DNA of 64,000 nucleotides from Anaerolineales bacterium (lineage in GTDB: Bacteria; Chloroflexota; Anaerolineae; 4572-78; J111), in contig JACKAU010000002.1 in NCBI GenBank assembly GCA_020634855.1, forward strand, positions 1,054,001-1,118,000. Reading direction: 5' to 3'. This document shows positions 26,816-35,038 of the stretch, one piece after another. Below the pieces are notes generated by a model, which did no database searches, was not told the origin of the DNA, and worked only from the letters and a program-made list of their open reading frames with translations. A program made the translations under genes and the position numbers. Each line of letters begins with the position of its first letter. Position 1 is the stretch's first letter.

Positions 26816-27781
26816 TCATCCCAGAATTCGATCATAACGGGCGCGACGCCCAATTATGACAAACCCCAGCGCAGTATAGGTCTTTATCGCGCTGGGGTTG
26901 TTTGTGTTGACCGTCAGTTGGATCGAAGCGGCGCCGTCAGCCTGCATCCGGCGCATGGTCTCGACCACAATCGCTGAGGCCAGCCCACGCCGCCGCTGGC
27001 TGGGAATGACGCCAAGCTGCACGACGAAACCGTGGGGCGGGGTGGCGATGGCAACCAGGAAAGCCAGCGGGACATGACCAATCTGCGCCAGTAGTGACCA
27101 CGCCGGTCTAAAATCATCACCCAGCCAATGTTCAACCCACTCAGCCCTGGTCCAACCGGGAAAGCCGGGTCGCTCGCGAAACGCGGCCTCGTAGGCTTGA
27201 AAGAATTGATCGGCCAGGTCAGGCTGCCAGGGCGTGATGGTTACCTCCGGCGGCAACCAGCTATCCGGCAGCGGCCGGTGGAGATCCCGCCGCATCACCA
27301 GTTCTTCAAACACCACGGCAAAACCGTGGGCCAGATAGAGGCGGGCGGCCGGTTCAGTGAGCGACTCGGTGCGGATTTGTAACACCGGGGTTGTGGCGCC
27401 GGTTAATAGGGCCTGGGCTTGGACCTGGCTCCAACGCATCAGGCAAGTACCGATACCTCGACCACGCCAGTCAGGCCGCACCAGGCCGATGATGATAGCC
27501 TGCTGTATATCCGAACCGGGGTTTAGGTAGACCGAAGTGCAGGCGACAAGCTGCTCATCAACCGTGAAGGCCCCCATAGCCGTCCCTGAAGTGGCCGGAA
27601 AATAACGCCCGGTAATTTCATCCGGTTCGAATAAAAAGTGAAGACCGCCATCGGACAGGTAGCCCTCACCGGCCAGGTCCACCAGGGCGGGCAGATCGTT
27701 CCGAGACATCGGCCGCCAGGTTACCCCCAAGTCCAGTAGCTGCTGCGTCAATTGTTGTTGGGAAACCGTCTCACGATTCAT
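26816..27781 (-). CDS. Tandem GNAT acetyltransferase
   Basis: The protein has two GNAT folds in tandem. The first carries the acetyl-CoA loop RPDWRGRGIGTCLM and the second IPSQRRRGLASAIV followed by NTNNPSAIKTYTALGF. Two-domain GNATs of this kind resemble mycothiol synthase-like and antibiotic-modifying enzymes, but the acceptor is unknown. I chose the ATG at 27781 (321 residues), where family similarity begins; an ATG at 27835 would add 18 residues. Neither has a good ribosome binding site. Confidence 0.8.
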   Translation of the reverse strand: MNRETVSQQQLTQQLLDLGVTWRPMSRNDLPALVDLAGEGYLSDGGLHFLFEPDEITGRYFPATSGTAMGAFTVDEQLVACTSVYLNPGSDIQQAIIIGLVRPDWRGRGIGTCLMRWSQVQAQALLTGATTPVLQIRTESLTEPAARLYLAHGFAVVFEELVMRRDLHRPLPDSWLPPEVTITPWQPDLADQFFQAYEAAFRERPGFPGWTRAEWVEHWLGDDFRPAWSLLAQIGHVPLAFLVAIATPPHGFVVQLGVIPSQRRRGLASAIVVETMRRMQADGAASIQLTVNTNNPSAIKTYTALGFVIIGRRARYDRILG

Positions 27782-27859
27782 TTTATTTATCTGAATTTGA
27801 TGTGAGGAGAAATGCACGGTTTTACCACTGAGCATTTGTTTTATAGAACAACCTGTCTT

Positions 27860-28162
27860 TTAAATAAAACCCGTTGTAATCATAATAGCGATTACCATAA
27901 CATTGATCCCGCCTGTAAACACAGCACCCCCAATTATCCCACCAATGCGAGCCGTGTGCAGTTCTCCAAACCTGCTGGTCAAATAACCTCCGACTGCCCC
28001 ACCAACTATCCCGTTAAAGAGACCTAGACCTAAACCAAACATACAGCAGATACCCCAAACAAAAAGAAAAGCGAATGAATCAGCGTTTTGTCCACCCAAA
28101 AAAAGAAATGGTATAAATGTTGTGCAGGGACCAATAATCAATCCTGCAATTAACTCTGGCAC
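27860..28162 (-). CDS. Small glycine-rich membrane protein, unknown
   Basis: The frame of 100 residues is mostly hydrophobic, with three Gly-rich segments (AGLIIGPCTTFIPFLFLGG, GLGLGLFNGIVGGAVGGYL and GGIIGGAVFTGGINVMVIAI) separated by short polar stretches. This is a plausible small membrane protein. The assigned start is GTG and no ribosome binding site is visible, so the start is uncertain. I do not recognise a family. It lies in an accessory zone next to an attC-like structure. Confidence 0.45.
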   Translation of the reverse strand: MPELIAGLIIGPCTTFIPFLFLGGQNADSFAFLFVWGICCMFGLGLGLFNGIVGGAVGGYLTSRFGELHTARIGGIIGGAVFTGGINVMVIAIMITTGFI

Positions 28163-28321
28163 GAGTCCGCGCCGAACATAATCCCAAGAGGACGACCCTA
28201 TTTGTGTACCGTGATCATGTTGGGCATCATATTCCGATGACTAAAGTTCTTTCATGCATTTTTCTCTGCATACACGTCACATCAGGCCCATAGAGCAAAA
28301 AGATTTCACTGCTCTAATGAT

Positions 28322-28453
28322 GCGCCGCCCAACGTATCGCATTTCAGCGGCGGCCACAGAACCTATGCGATAGGACAAGCTCAATGTGCCAAAACCAACT
28401 CCAAAAAACGGCGAGTCCGGGCCGTCCGCTGCAAATGCCTTGGTGGGCGGCGC
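28322..28453 (-). other. attC-like folded recombination site
   Basis: Read on the minus strand the element starts with GCCCACC and ends with GTTGGGC, the latter a perfect GTTRRRY core. Flanking GCGCCGCC and GGCGGCGC extend the outer stem. Inner boxes GCATTTGCAGCGG and CCGCTGAAATGC pair except for one extra base on the 5' side, like the extrahelical base of attC sites. The length of 132 bases is within the attC range. It lies about 50 bases past the stop of the adjacent minus-strand gene, as in a gene cassette. No integrase gene is in the window, so this is a candidate only. Confidence 0.45.
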
Positions 28454-28506
28454 GTTTTGAATTACGCTGCCTGTAAAAATGTAAATTGCGGCAATAACCG
28501 AAGACC

Positions 28507-28935
28507 TTATTTTTTATTTTCAGCTAAAGGATCGGCATGGCGATGCACCATCTTCCACTCGCCGTCTTCACGCCGAAATACTTCCGTGACCCGCAAGTTC
28601 ATCGGAGTCGCTTCCGCCTTTCCGCGCATCCGAGCTTCTCCGCGCATAAATCCCACCCAATAAGCAATACCGTCGCTTGCTGCCATTTGCAGAATCTCGA
28701 AGCTAAAATGGCTGCCCTGCTCAAATATCTCAGCATCACTTTCGTATCTCGCTGCCACCTCTTCCGTTCCTTGACTGAAACCGCCGTTTGGAGGGAAAAA
28801 GGTTGCCAGGAAAACACGAGCGACAATATGACTAAGCGGCTCGGCATCACCTTGCACATAGGCTTCGGATGCCGCTTCACGCCGTTTCATAAATTGCTCG
28901 AAATCCTGTATGTCTTCGACAACTTTTGGGTTCAT
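28507..28935 (-). CDS. NTF2-like (SnoaL/DUF4440-type) protein
   Basis: The 142-residue protein has the size and pattern of the NTF2-like fold: an N-terminal helix (FEQFMKRREAASEAYVQGD) and a C-terminal beta sheet ending RVTEVFRREDGEWKMVHRHAD, which is the usual closing strand of SnoaL/DUF4440 proteins. Members are small-molecule-binding proteins, isomerases or proteins of unknown role. The start follows AGGAGATTAAATCACC. The attC-like structure directly after its stop suggests it could have arrived as a mobile gene cassette, a class in which NTF2-like proteins are common. Confidence 0.75.
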   Translation of the reverse strand: MNPKVVEDIQDFEQFMKRREAASEAYVQGDAEPLSHIVARVFLATFFPPNGGFSQGTEEVAARYESDAEIFEQGSHFSFEILQMAASDGIAYWVGFMRGEARMRGKAEATPMNLRVTEVFRREDGEWKMVHRHADPLAENKK

Positions 28936-29008
28936 GGTGATTTAATCTCCTATCTTTTCTAATAAAATTTACATTGTGACACCATGATACCAAAGCGGGG
29001 TGACAACC

Positions 29009-29240
29009 CTATGTCAGCATGTTTGTTAAGTGTTCAGCATCTTGACGAATTTCTTCTCGCAATTGAAGTGGCGCGAGTGCTTCGGCAGAAGTTCCCCAAC
29101 CAAGCCCCCAGAATTTGAGTTTATATTAATCCTTCTTTCACCTGCACAATACACAATCTCACACTGTTCTTTATGACAGATTCTGTATAATCTGATTTTC
29201 AAGACAACCGCTTTCAGCCGCCCAACAATCTTATCATCCA
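29009..29240 (-). pseudogene. Remnant of a WYL-domain transcriptional regulator (C-terminus)
   Basis: On the minus strand one frame ends GLGWGTSAEALAPLQLREE and stops with TAG at 29009-29011, matching the closing WGxxAxVLxPxxLRxE segment of WYL regulators. The preceding part (CHKEQCEIVYCAGERRI), which fits the strand before it, is in a different frame. The HTH and most of the WYL domain are absent. It is therefore a frameshifted and truncated relic. Identification is by eye. Confidence 0.6.
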
Positions 29241-29690
29241 ACCTTTTTTCCGCATATCCCCGTTACGGTAGGAATATCCAGAAAAAAAGCGGCATAATCC
29301 CATTCACAACTAGCTCTAACTCGCTCATCATACCATCATTTTCCCCCCTGTGTCTAGCCTTCTCTATTCTCTTTTGGTTACATCAGCGATCACCGATTAC
29401 ACGATAACCTTAAAAACAGGAGTTGCTAACGGACACGTTTTCAATTTGACCGATTGAAACTCCCAAAGTTGCCGTTAAAGCCCGTAGATCGCCGCTAGCT
29501 GACCACAGACCGCTGAAAAACAACCCGCTCATCGACGTTTGGCGGTCAACGGTCGGTGATCTGCCGTCAGGGGCGCAGAACTTTGGGCTAATCAAGGCGA
29601 TGTTCGTTAGCAAAAGCCAGGGCAGAATGCCTCAAGAGAAAAGAGCGAGTCATAACTTCAGAAACGGTTTTACACCCCCGCCAAAACCAT
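29241..29690. other. Non-coding accessory segment
   Basis: No gene is supported here. The segment 29480-29575 carries GCTGACC-type repeats, including a 15-base word GCGGTCAACGGTCGG at 29542 that recurs at 30312 on the other side of the minisatellite. The rest shows nothing I recognise. Confidence 0.6.
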
Positions 29691-30300
29691 GCGCGAAAAA
29701 TTAGACGCCATTCGCGCCGGCCATAGCCGTTGGCTCGAAAATTTGGCCCTTTTTTTGACGCCAAACGGGTACACTGAAAAAAATATCCGTTGGCGCGACG
29801 CCCACCAGGAGGTGCGCGAAAAATTTGGCGCTATACGGACGCAAAAAACTGACATCGCCGCCGGAAAAGCAGCGACACCCGGCTCAAAAGCGAGATCGAC
29901 GGCAAAAATACGGCAGCAGCGCGGCCAACAGCCCTTCCGCCCAAAAATATCCTCCTTCGGCGCAGCGAAAATGGGCTTTCGCTCCAAAAAACCGGTTTTA
30001 TGGCGGCCACAGGGAGTAGACAGAATAAAAAAGCGGTGTCAGCGACGGCTACATGGGGTAGACTAAAAAAAAAGGGCTGTCAGTGACGGCTACGTGGGGT
30101 GGAAAAATAAAAAAGACGTGTCAGTGACGGCTACGTGGGGTGGACGAAAAAAAAAGGGCTGTCAGTGACGGCTACATGGGGTGGAAAAAAATTTTTGCCC
30201 CTTTTTCAGCGCCGACAAGGGTGTTCTGGAAAAATTTACCCCTATTTTGACGCTAACAAGGGTGTTCTGGAAAAATTTATGCCTATCGCGGCGTAAAACA
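29690..30300. repeat. Degenerate 41-bp minisatellite
   Basis: Four units beginning GTCAGYGACGGCTAC start at 30038, 30079, 30120 and 30161, exactly 41 bases apart. Two units beginning ACAAGGGTGTTCTGG at 30215 and 30256 have the same period. Further left a GAAAAATTTGG-like word recurs at 29696, 29737, 29776 and 29818, with spacings of 41, 39 and 42. Frames here are open only because the repeat lacks stops in places; there is no ribosome binding site or recognisable protein. Confidence 0.8.
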
Positions 30301-30307
30301 GCGTGTT

Positions 30308-30375
30308 TCCAGCGGTCAACGGTCGGCCGTCAGCCGTCAATGACCGGCGTCAGCCGTCAGTGGTCAGCTATCAGC
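30308..30375. repeat. GCTGACCGC low-complexity repeat, copy 3
   Basis: The segment is made of GGTCAACGGTCGGCCGTCAG-type words and is the reverse complement of the 11647 copy. Its end overlaps the stop codon of the glycosyltransferase gene at 30364, so the repeat supplies the stop. Confidence 0.65.
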
Positions 30376-31401
30376 AATCTCTTTCTTACCGTTGGCTAAC
30401 CGCCACCGCAATTCCGGCCGGCTTGATAATCGCTCCCAACGCCACTTCAACCCGACCGGATAGCCGATCATTTTGGCCAGGTCGCCGGTTATTCTAATGA
30501 TCGGTACCCATAACGCGGCCAGCGCCTTTTGGCGCGCCGACAACGACGACCAGGCCAAGGTCAGCCGCCGGTAAGGCGTTAAAAATAGGCCCATAAAGCC
30601 AATGACGCCGCCGACCAGCCACCACCAGCGCGACCAGCGCCAGCCTAAGATGGCCAGTCCGGGCAACGCCGCCAGATAGGTGGCGTAGCGAATGGCATGC
30701 CGCTTGCGATACAAATCCGCTTTGCCGTCGCCGCGGGCGTAGCGGTAATACTGTTTGAAGAACGCGCCCAAGGTGCTGCGCGGTCGGAAATAGACCACGG
30801 CCTCCGGCTCGAAGCCAAACGGCCCGCATTCGTCGGCTAGCCGGAAATCGAAGATCAAATCTTCGCAGTAATCCAACCATTCCGGGTAGCGCCCCGCCGC
30901 CGCCCAACTCGATTTCAAAAAGGCGACCGACCGGCTGCTGGGCAGGAACGTGGCCGGGTCGATATCCGTCACCAACGGCAGCACTGTTGCGCCCATCGCT
31001 GCCTCAAATGTCGATTGCGGATCAGGTACGAAAAACCCCGACACCACCTGCGGCGGTGACGCCTGCTCAAACGGTGTAATTAACCTTTCCAGCCAGCGGG
31101 CGTCGAGCCTGACCCCGGCATCGGTGCTGGCAATTACCGGCCCGGCCGCCGCCTCGATGGCAATATTGCGCCCCCGGCTGATATTGGCCCCCGGCGCAAC
31201 GATGACTCGCAGCGGCAACTGCTGCGCCTCAGCGTAGCCGCGCAGTACCGCCACAGTATCATCGGTCGATCCGCCGTCGACCACAATAATTTCATCCGGC
31301 CGTCGGGTTTGGCTCACCAGCGAGTCGAGCAGCTTTTGAATAGCCGGCCCTTCATTCAAAACCGTACAAATCAACGAAACTTTTTGCTTATCACTAACCA
31401 T
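30364..31401 (-). CDS. Family 2 glycosyltransferase with C-terminal membrane segments
   Basis: The 345-residue protein opens with VSLICTVLNEGPAIQKLLDS and carries DGGSTDDT, ISRGRNIAI, STDAGVRLD and a YCEDLIFDFRL acidic motif, all typical of family 2 GT-A glycosyltransferases. Two hydrophobic stretches near residues 240-275 suggest membrane association. The ATG overlaps the TAA of the upstream zinc-ribbon gene by one base, so the two are co-translated. The acceptor is unknown; a cell-envelope glycan is likely. Its stop codon lies inside a dispersed repeat. Confidence 0.85.
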   Translation of the reverse strand: MVSDKQKVSLICTVLNEGPAIQKLLDSLVSQTRRPDEIIVVDGGSTDDTVAVLRGYAEAQQLPLRVIVAPGANISRGRNIAIEAAAGPVIASTDAGVRLDARWLERLITPFEQASPPQVVSGFFVPDPQSTFEAAMGATVLPLVTDIDPATFLPSSRSVAFLKSSWAAAGRYPEWLDYCEDLIFDFRLADECGPFGFEPEAVVYFRPRSTLGAFFKQYYRYARGDGKADLYRKRHAIRYATYLAALPGLAILGWRWSRWWWLVGGVIGFMGLFLTPYRRLTLAWSSLSARQKALAALWVPIIRITGDLAKMIGYPVGLKWRWERLSSRPELRWRLANGKKEIADS

Positions 31402-31670
31402 TAATTCGTTTCCGTGATCTCCTTTGTCCAGACATGGTGGCAGTTACGACAGCCAAATTTGACCTTATAAACCAACTGCATCGCCCCCCCTCCGCCGCCC
31501 GGTCCGCCGGAGGGATATTCAAAATACCGGCTTTTTAACGGTTCTTTGGCCATGATCGTCACATTCCGGCTCCCGCACTCCGGACAACGTGGGCGGGGAC
31601 GAGTTAGATACCATATAACGCCGATGATGATCAGCACGATAACAACGCCAATCGGTATTAAGAGTTCCAC
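31401..31670 (-). CDS. Small membrane-anchored zinc-ribbon protein
   Basis: The 89-residue protein has an N-terminal transmembrane helix (ELLIPIGVVIVLIIIGVIWYL). A zinc ribbon follows with two Cys pairs, CPECG and CRNCHH, separated by a Gly-rich loop. The start is GTG, chosen because GCAGGAG precedes it at proper spacing and the helix begins there. It overlaps the glycosyltransferase gene by one base. The role is unknown; zinc or redox sensing, or assembly with the transferase, are guesses. Confidence 0.7.
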   Translation of the reverse strand: MELLIPIGVVIVLIIIGVIWYLTRPRPRCPECGSRNVTIMAKEPLKSRYFEYPSGGPGGGGGAMQLVYKVKFGCRNCHHVWTKEITETN

Positions 31671-31775
31671 TTACTCCTGCTTTCGCCCCAACATATTACT
31701 TTGGTTCAGAATATATGAGATAGCACATAATTCCAAATCTCATCGCCACAGAGGAAGCATTTTTCGCCTGAAAAT

Positions 31776-31812
31776 TTGACAGTGACCGCCGACGTTCCTA
31801 CAATTCGTAGGA
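31776..31812 (+). promoter_or_regulatory. Promoter with BlaI-type operator over the -10
   Basis: TTGACA (31776-31781) and TACAAT (31799-31804) are 17 bases apart. The -10 lies inside the dyad TCCTACAATTCGTAGGA (31796-31812), whose CTAC/GTAG arms resemble BlaI/MecI operators built on TACA/TGTA half-sites. This fits autorepression of the BlaI-like gene starting at 31838. Confidence 0.7.
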
Positions 31813-31837
31813 CATTAATCGAGAGAAGAAGATACGC

Positions 31838-32260
31838 ATGACTCAAGAACTGCCAATTCAATCCTTTAAGCTCGACGAAAAAGGCTTAACCCACATTTTT
31901 GGCGAACTTGAAGCCAAATTAATGGAGGCTGTGTGGGCGTTAGATCAGCCCACCGTGCAAGATGTGATCGACCATCTGGGCGGTAAGTTGAACTATAAAA
32001 CCACGATGACGGTGATGAATCGACTGGTTGATAAGGGCATTTTATCGCGCCGTAAGGTTGGCCGGGCGTTTGTCTACGCCGGAACCGCCTCGCGGGAGGA
32101 GTTGCTGGCCAGTGTGTTCGATAAGATGGTGCGGGGTATGTTCGGTGAGGATTTCCGGCAAATTGCCCTGGCCCAGATGATTGAAACCGCCGAAGCCATC
32201 GATGAGCAGTTACTGGACGATATTTCAGACCTGATCGAGCAGAGAAAAAAGAACGGATGA
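31838..32260 (+). CDS. BlaI/MecI/CopY-family transcriptional repressor
   Basis: The 140-residue protein has the winged-helix pattern of the BlaI family: LEAKLMEAVWALDQPTVQDVIDHLG, YKTTMTVMNRLVDKGILSRRKVGRAFVYAG, then a helical dimerisation tail. BlaI repressors are inactivated when a partner protease such as BlaR1 is triggered. The next gene encodes such a metalloprotease-like protein and overlaps by four bases (ATGA). A promoter and overlapping palindrome sit just upstream. No beta-lactamase gene adjoins, so the regulated trait is unknown. Confidence 0.9.
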   Translation: MTQELPIQSFKLDEKGLTHIFGELEAKLMEAVWALDQPTVQDVIDHLGGKLNYKTTMTVMNRLVDKGILSRRKVGRAFVYAGTASREELLASVFDKMVRGMFGEDFRQIALAQMIETAEAIDEQLLDDISDLIEQRKKNG

Positions 32261-33207
32261 GAAGCAAAGCGTCATTTTCCTTCTATTTTTGGCTCCTCAT
32301 CGGCCTGTCAACTCTCTTGATTTGGCTCGGTTTGTTTTTTAGTGTTGATCCCCTTTATCTGGGGCTGGAGACGTTGTGGCAGACATGCCACAGCGGCTGG
32401 CGTTATTTGATCGAGTCGCCGCCGTTCACCCGGCAGATGATCATTCCGTTGGTGGTGATGACTATTCTGATCCGCACCGGCTGGAGTCTGGTTCGCCAAA
32501 TTCGAGCCACGCAGCGGATGGTACAGCTATTTTTGCCACTGCGCGTCGAGCCGCCGACGCGGGTTCAAGCCCTGTTGGCTTCCCATCGGCTTACCTCGGC
32601 GGATGTTGTTTTCTTAAACACCCGCACTGTCCACGCCTTTTGTCTGGGCTTCAAGCGACCCCGTATCTGGCTGACGGCCGGCTTGGTCGATCTGCTGGCC
32701 GAGGATGAACTGGCGGCGGTCTTAGCCCACGAGGTGCGCCACCTGCGCCAGCGAGATCCGCTGCGACGGCTCATTGGTCGCGCCTTGAAATCGGCTTTTT
32801 TCTTTCTGCCGGCCATCAAATCGCTGGCTGAAGCCACCGAACTACACCAGGAAATCGACGCCGACCGCCACGCCATTGCCCATTTAGGCGATGACCTGCC
32901 GCTATTGTGCGCTTTACAAAAACTGTTAAAGCACGGCCACACCCCCGCCTTCTCGGCCGTGGCGCCTTTCACCTTGTTCAACCCCACCGAAGCCCGGCTC
33001 AAGAAGCTGATTTACCCACCCGTGCCAGTTAACTGGCCCAAACTGGTGGGGAGTGGCCTCATCAACCTGGCCATCCTCCTGGCCTTGAGCACAACTATCT
33101 ATGCCAACTGTACGCAGTTGGCTGCACCGCCCTCTGAGGTTGGCGCTTGCATCGCCGATACGCTGCAAAATTCGTCATCGTCGTTACCGTTGAATTATTA
33201 CTGGTAG
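32257..33207 (+). CDS. M56/M48-type membrane metalloprotease (BlaR1-like, no sensor domain)
   Basis: The 316-residue protein has two N-terminal membrane helices, the zinc-protease motif HEVRH (HExxH) in AAVLAHEVRHLRQRDP, a downstream EIDADR that can supply the third ligand, and a late membrane helix (LVGSGLINLAILLALSTTIY). It lacks the C-terminal penicillin-binding domain of true BlaR1. With the overlapping BlaI-like gene it forms a regulatory pair in which the protease should relieve repression. Confidence 0.85.
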   Translation: MRSKASFSFYFWLLIGLSTLLIWLGLFFSVDPLYLGLETLWQTCHSGWRYLIESPPFTRQMIIPLVVMTILIRTGWSLVRQIRATQRMVQLFLPLRVEPPTRVQALLASHRLTSADVVFLNTRTVHAFCLGFKRPRIWLTAGLVDLLAEDELAAVLAHEVRHLRQRDPLRRLIGRALKSAFFFLPAIKSLAEATELHQEIDADRHAIAHLGDDLPLLCALQKLLKHGHTPAFSAVAPFTLFNPTEARLKKLIYPPVPVNWPKLVGSGLINLAILLALSTTIYANCTQLAAPPSEVGACIADTLQNSSSSLPLNYYW

Positions 33208-33242
33208 GCGACAATCGTTATTCTCCTCTGTAAATAAGATTT

Positions 33243-33268
33243 GTAGGACAAACTTAAGTTTGTCCTAC
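33243..33268. terminator. Perfect 26-base palindrome after the BlaI/BlaR1-like pair
   Basis: GTAGGACAAACTT and AAGTTTGTCCTAC are perfectly complementary with no loop. The element lies 35 bases after the operon and is followed by a short T-containing tract. It may end transcription or be another dispersed palindrome. Confidence 0.5.
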
Positions 33269-33329
33269 GGAATTTTCATTGTCGTTGCTGTACCGAGGTT
33301 CTGTTACACTCCCTTGAAAACAACGACTT

Positions 33330-33387
33330 GGAGCGTCAAAGTTTACTTTGACCTAACCGTAAATAACAAAGCAAGCTTTGTCGCTCC
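33330..33387. repeat. REP-like double hairpin, copy 3
   Basis: It has the same order as the 6017 copy: GGAGC, hairpin GTCAAAG/CTTTGAC, a short spacer, hairpin with ACAAAGC/GCTTTGT, then GCTCC. It lies 30 bases upstream of the TauE-like gene. Confidence 0.8.
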
Positions 33388-33417
33388 GCTACAGTATAAG
33401 CCCTTCTTGGAGATCTT

Positions 33418-34137
33418 TTGCACCCGGAACAACTCCTCGCCGCTGTTTTGATTATTACCATCTCGACGCTGGTGCGCTCGACCTTTGGCTTTGGCGATGC
33501 GTTGATTGCGATGCCGCTGCTGACCCTGGTGGCCGGAGTAACAATCGCGACGCCGCTAGTGGGGTTGGTGGCGTTGACCACCGCTGCGACCATCGTCATT
33601 GGGAATTGGCGGCTCATCGACCTAAAAGCGGCTTGGCGGCTGATCGTAGCCTCACTGATCGGCATCCCTTTTGGCCTGTACCTGCTGCAAACCGCGCCGG
33701 AGAGTTTAGTCAAGCGAATTTTGGGCTTGCTGCTCATCGGCTTTAGCCTCTACAATCTCACTCGCCCGCAGTTGCCCTACCTGACCGAGTCAAAGTTAGC
33801 TTATCCATTCGGCTTTGTGGCCGGTATCTTGGGCGGCGCGTATAATACCAACGGTCCGCCAGTGGTCGTTTATGGCACACTGCGCCGCTGGCAGCCGACA
33901 CGGTTCCGGGCGACCCTGCAAGGCTATTTCTTACCGACCAGTCTCTTTATTGCCTCCGGCCATGCACTGAGTGGTTTTTGGACCAGCGATGTCCTCCGCG
34001 CTTACGGCTGGTCGATCCCATTTGTGTTTGGCGCAATTTTCGTCGGCGGCCAATTGAACCGCCGACTGCCCGTAGCCCAATTCATCCGGATATTGTACGT
34101 TGTGTTGATGATATTAGGGATATTGTTGATGGTTTAA
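33418..34137 (+). CDS. TauE/SafE-family anion exporter
   Basis: The 239-residue membrane protein has seven to eight hydrophobic segments and the family's repeated pattern: STFGFGDALIAMPLLTL in the first half, GFVAGILGGAYNTNGPPVVVYG in the second. Members export sulfite, sulfoacetate or other organic anions across the cytoplasmic membrane. The start is TTG, supported by GGAG five bases upstream. The methyltransferase gene follows after four bases. Confidence 0.88.
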   Translation: MHPEQLLAAVLIITISTLVRSTFGFGDALIAMPLLTLVAGVTIATPLVGLVALTTAATIVIGNWRLIDLKAAWRLIVASLIGIPFGLYLLQTAPESLVKRILGLLLIGFSLYNLTRPQLPYLTESKLAYPFGFVAGILGGAYNTNGPPVVVYGTLRRWQPTRFRATLQGYFLPTSLFIASGHALSGFWTSDVLRAYGWSIPFVFGAIFVGGQLNRRLPVAQFIRILYVVLMILGILLMV

Positions 34138-34141
34138 ATAA

Positions 34142-35023
34142 ATGAAACGAAAAAACAGCTACCAAGGCAACTTACTCGAAACGCTCTGGAAAATCTACAA
34201 TCGGCCTGAACGCCCCGAACCATTTACCGAAGGCAGCGATCTCTTTTGGAGCGACCCCAGCTTCTCTGAGCGCATTTTAGAGCAGCATCTCGATGATTCC
34301 AACGGGGCAGCGTCTCGCCCGGCGGGTGAGCGCACCGCTCAGATCGACTGGTTGTGGGCCAACCTTGGCTTGCAGCCCAGCATGCATCTGTTCGATGTGA
34401 CCTGCGGGCCGGGCCTGTACGCCGTCGAATTCGCCCGGCGCGGCTGCACCGTCGCCGGCATCGATTTTAGTCCGGCTTCCATTGATTACGCCCAGGATTT
34501 AGCGGTGACGGAGGGCGTCGCCCATCGGTGTCACTTTGTTGAACAGGATATTCGGACGATGGATTACAGCGGGGCGAATTTTGACGCTGCCATTTTACTC
34601 TATGGCCAACTGGCGGTGTTTCGACAGGAAGAAGCGCAGGCAATTTTGGACAATATCGCCCTGGCCTTAAAACCGGGAGCGCGGCTCTGTTTGGAACTAC
34701 TCGATCAGGATAAGGTCGATAAAACGAACACCAGTTGGTGGTTCACCGATGACTCTGGTCTGTGGGACGATGACCCCTACCTCCACTTGGGCGAACGCTT
34801 TTGGTTTCCCGACCAAGAGGCGTCGATCGAGCGTTACCAAATCATTCATCTAGCCACGGGCCAACTGACCAAAATTTACATCAGTGATCAAACCTATGCC
34901 ACGGCTACGATGGCCCAGATGCTCCGGCAAGCAGGCTTTGCTCAGGTTGATATTTATCCTAACTGGGACAATCTACCTCTACCTGATGCGGCTGAGTGGG
35001 TGGCCTACGTGGCGACGAAATAA
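34142..35023 (+). CDS. Class I SAM-dependent methyltransferase
   Basis: The 293-residue protein shows the Rossmann-type SAM-binding pattern: motif I LFDVTCGPGLYAVEFARRG, the acidic residue at the end of strand 2 (VAGIDFSP), FVEQDIRTMDY and DAAILLYGQLAVF. A long N-terminal part may select the substrate, which is unknown. It starts four bases after the TauE-like gene and is probably co-transcribed. Confidence 0.88.
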   Translation: MKRKNSYQGNLLETLWKIYNRPERPEPFTEGSDLFWSDPSFSERILEQHLDDSNGAASRPAGERTAQIDWLWANLGLQPSMHLFDVTCGPGLYAVEFARRGCTVAGIDFSPASIDYAQDLAVTEGVAHRCHFVEQDIRTMDYSGANFDAAILLYGQLAVFRQEEAQAILDNIALALKPGARLCLELLDQDKVDKTNTSWWFTDDSGLWDDDPYLHLGERFWFPDQEASIERYQIIHLATGQLTKIYISDQTYATATMAQMLRQAGFAQVDIYPNWDNLPLPDAAEWVAYVATK

Positions 35024-35038
35024 ATAAGACATCACAGC

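Noticed and set aside
29689..30066. Open frames across the 41-bp minisatellite
   Set aside because: The frames follow repeat units, change character along the array and lack translation signals.
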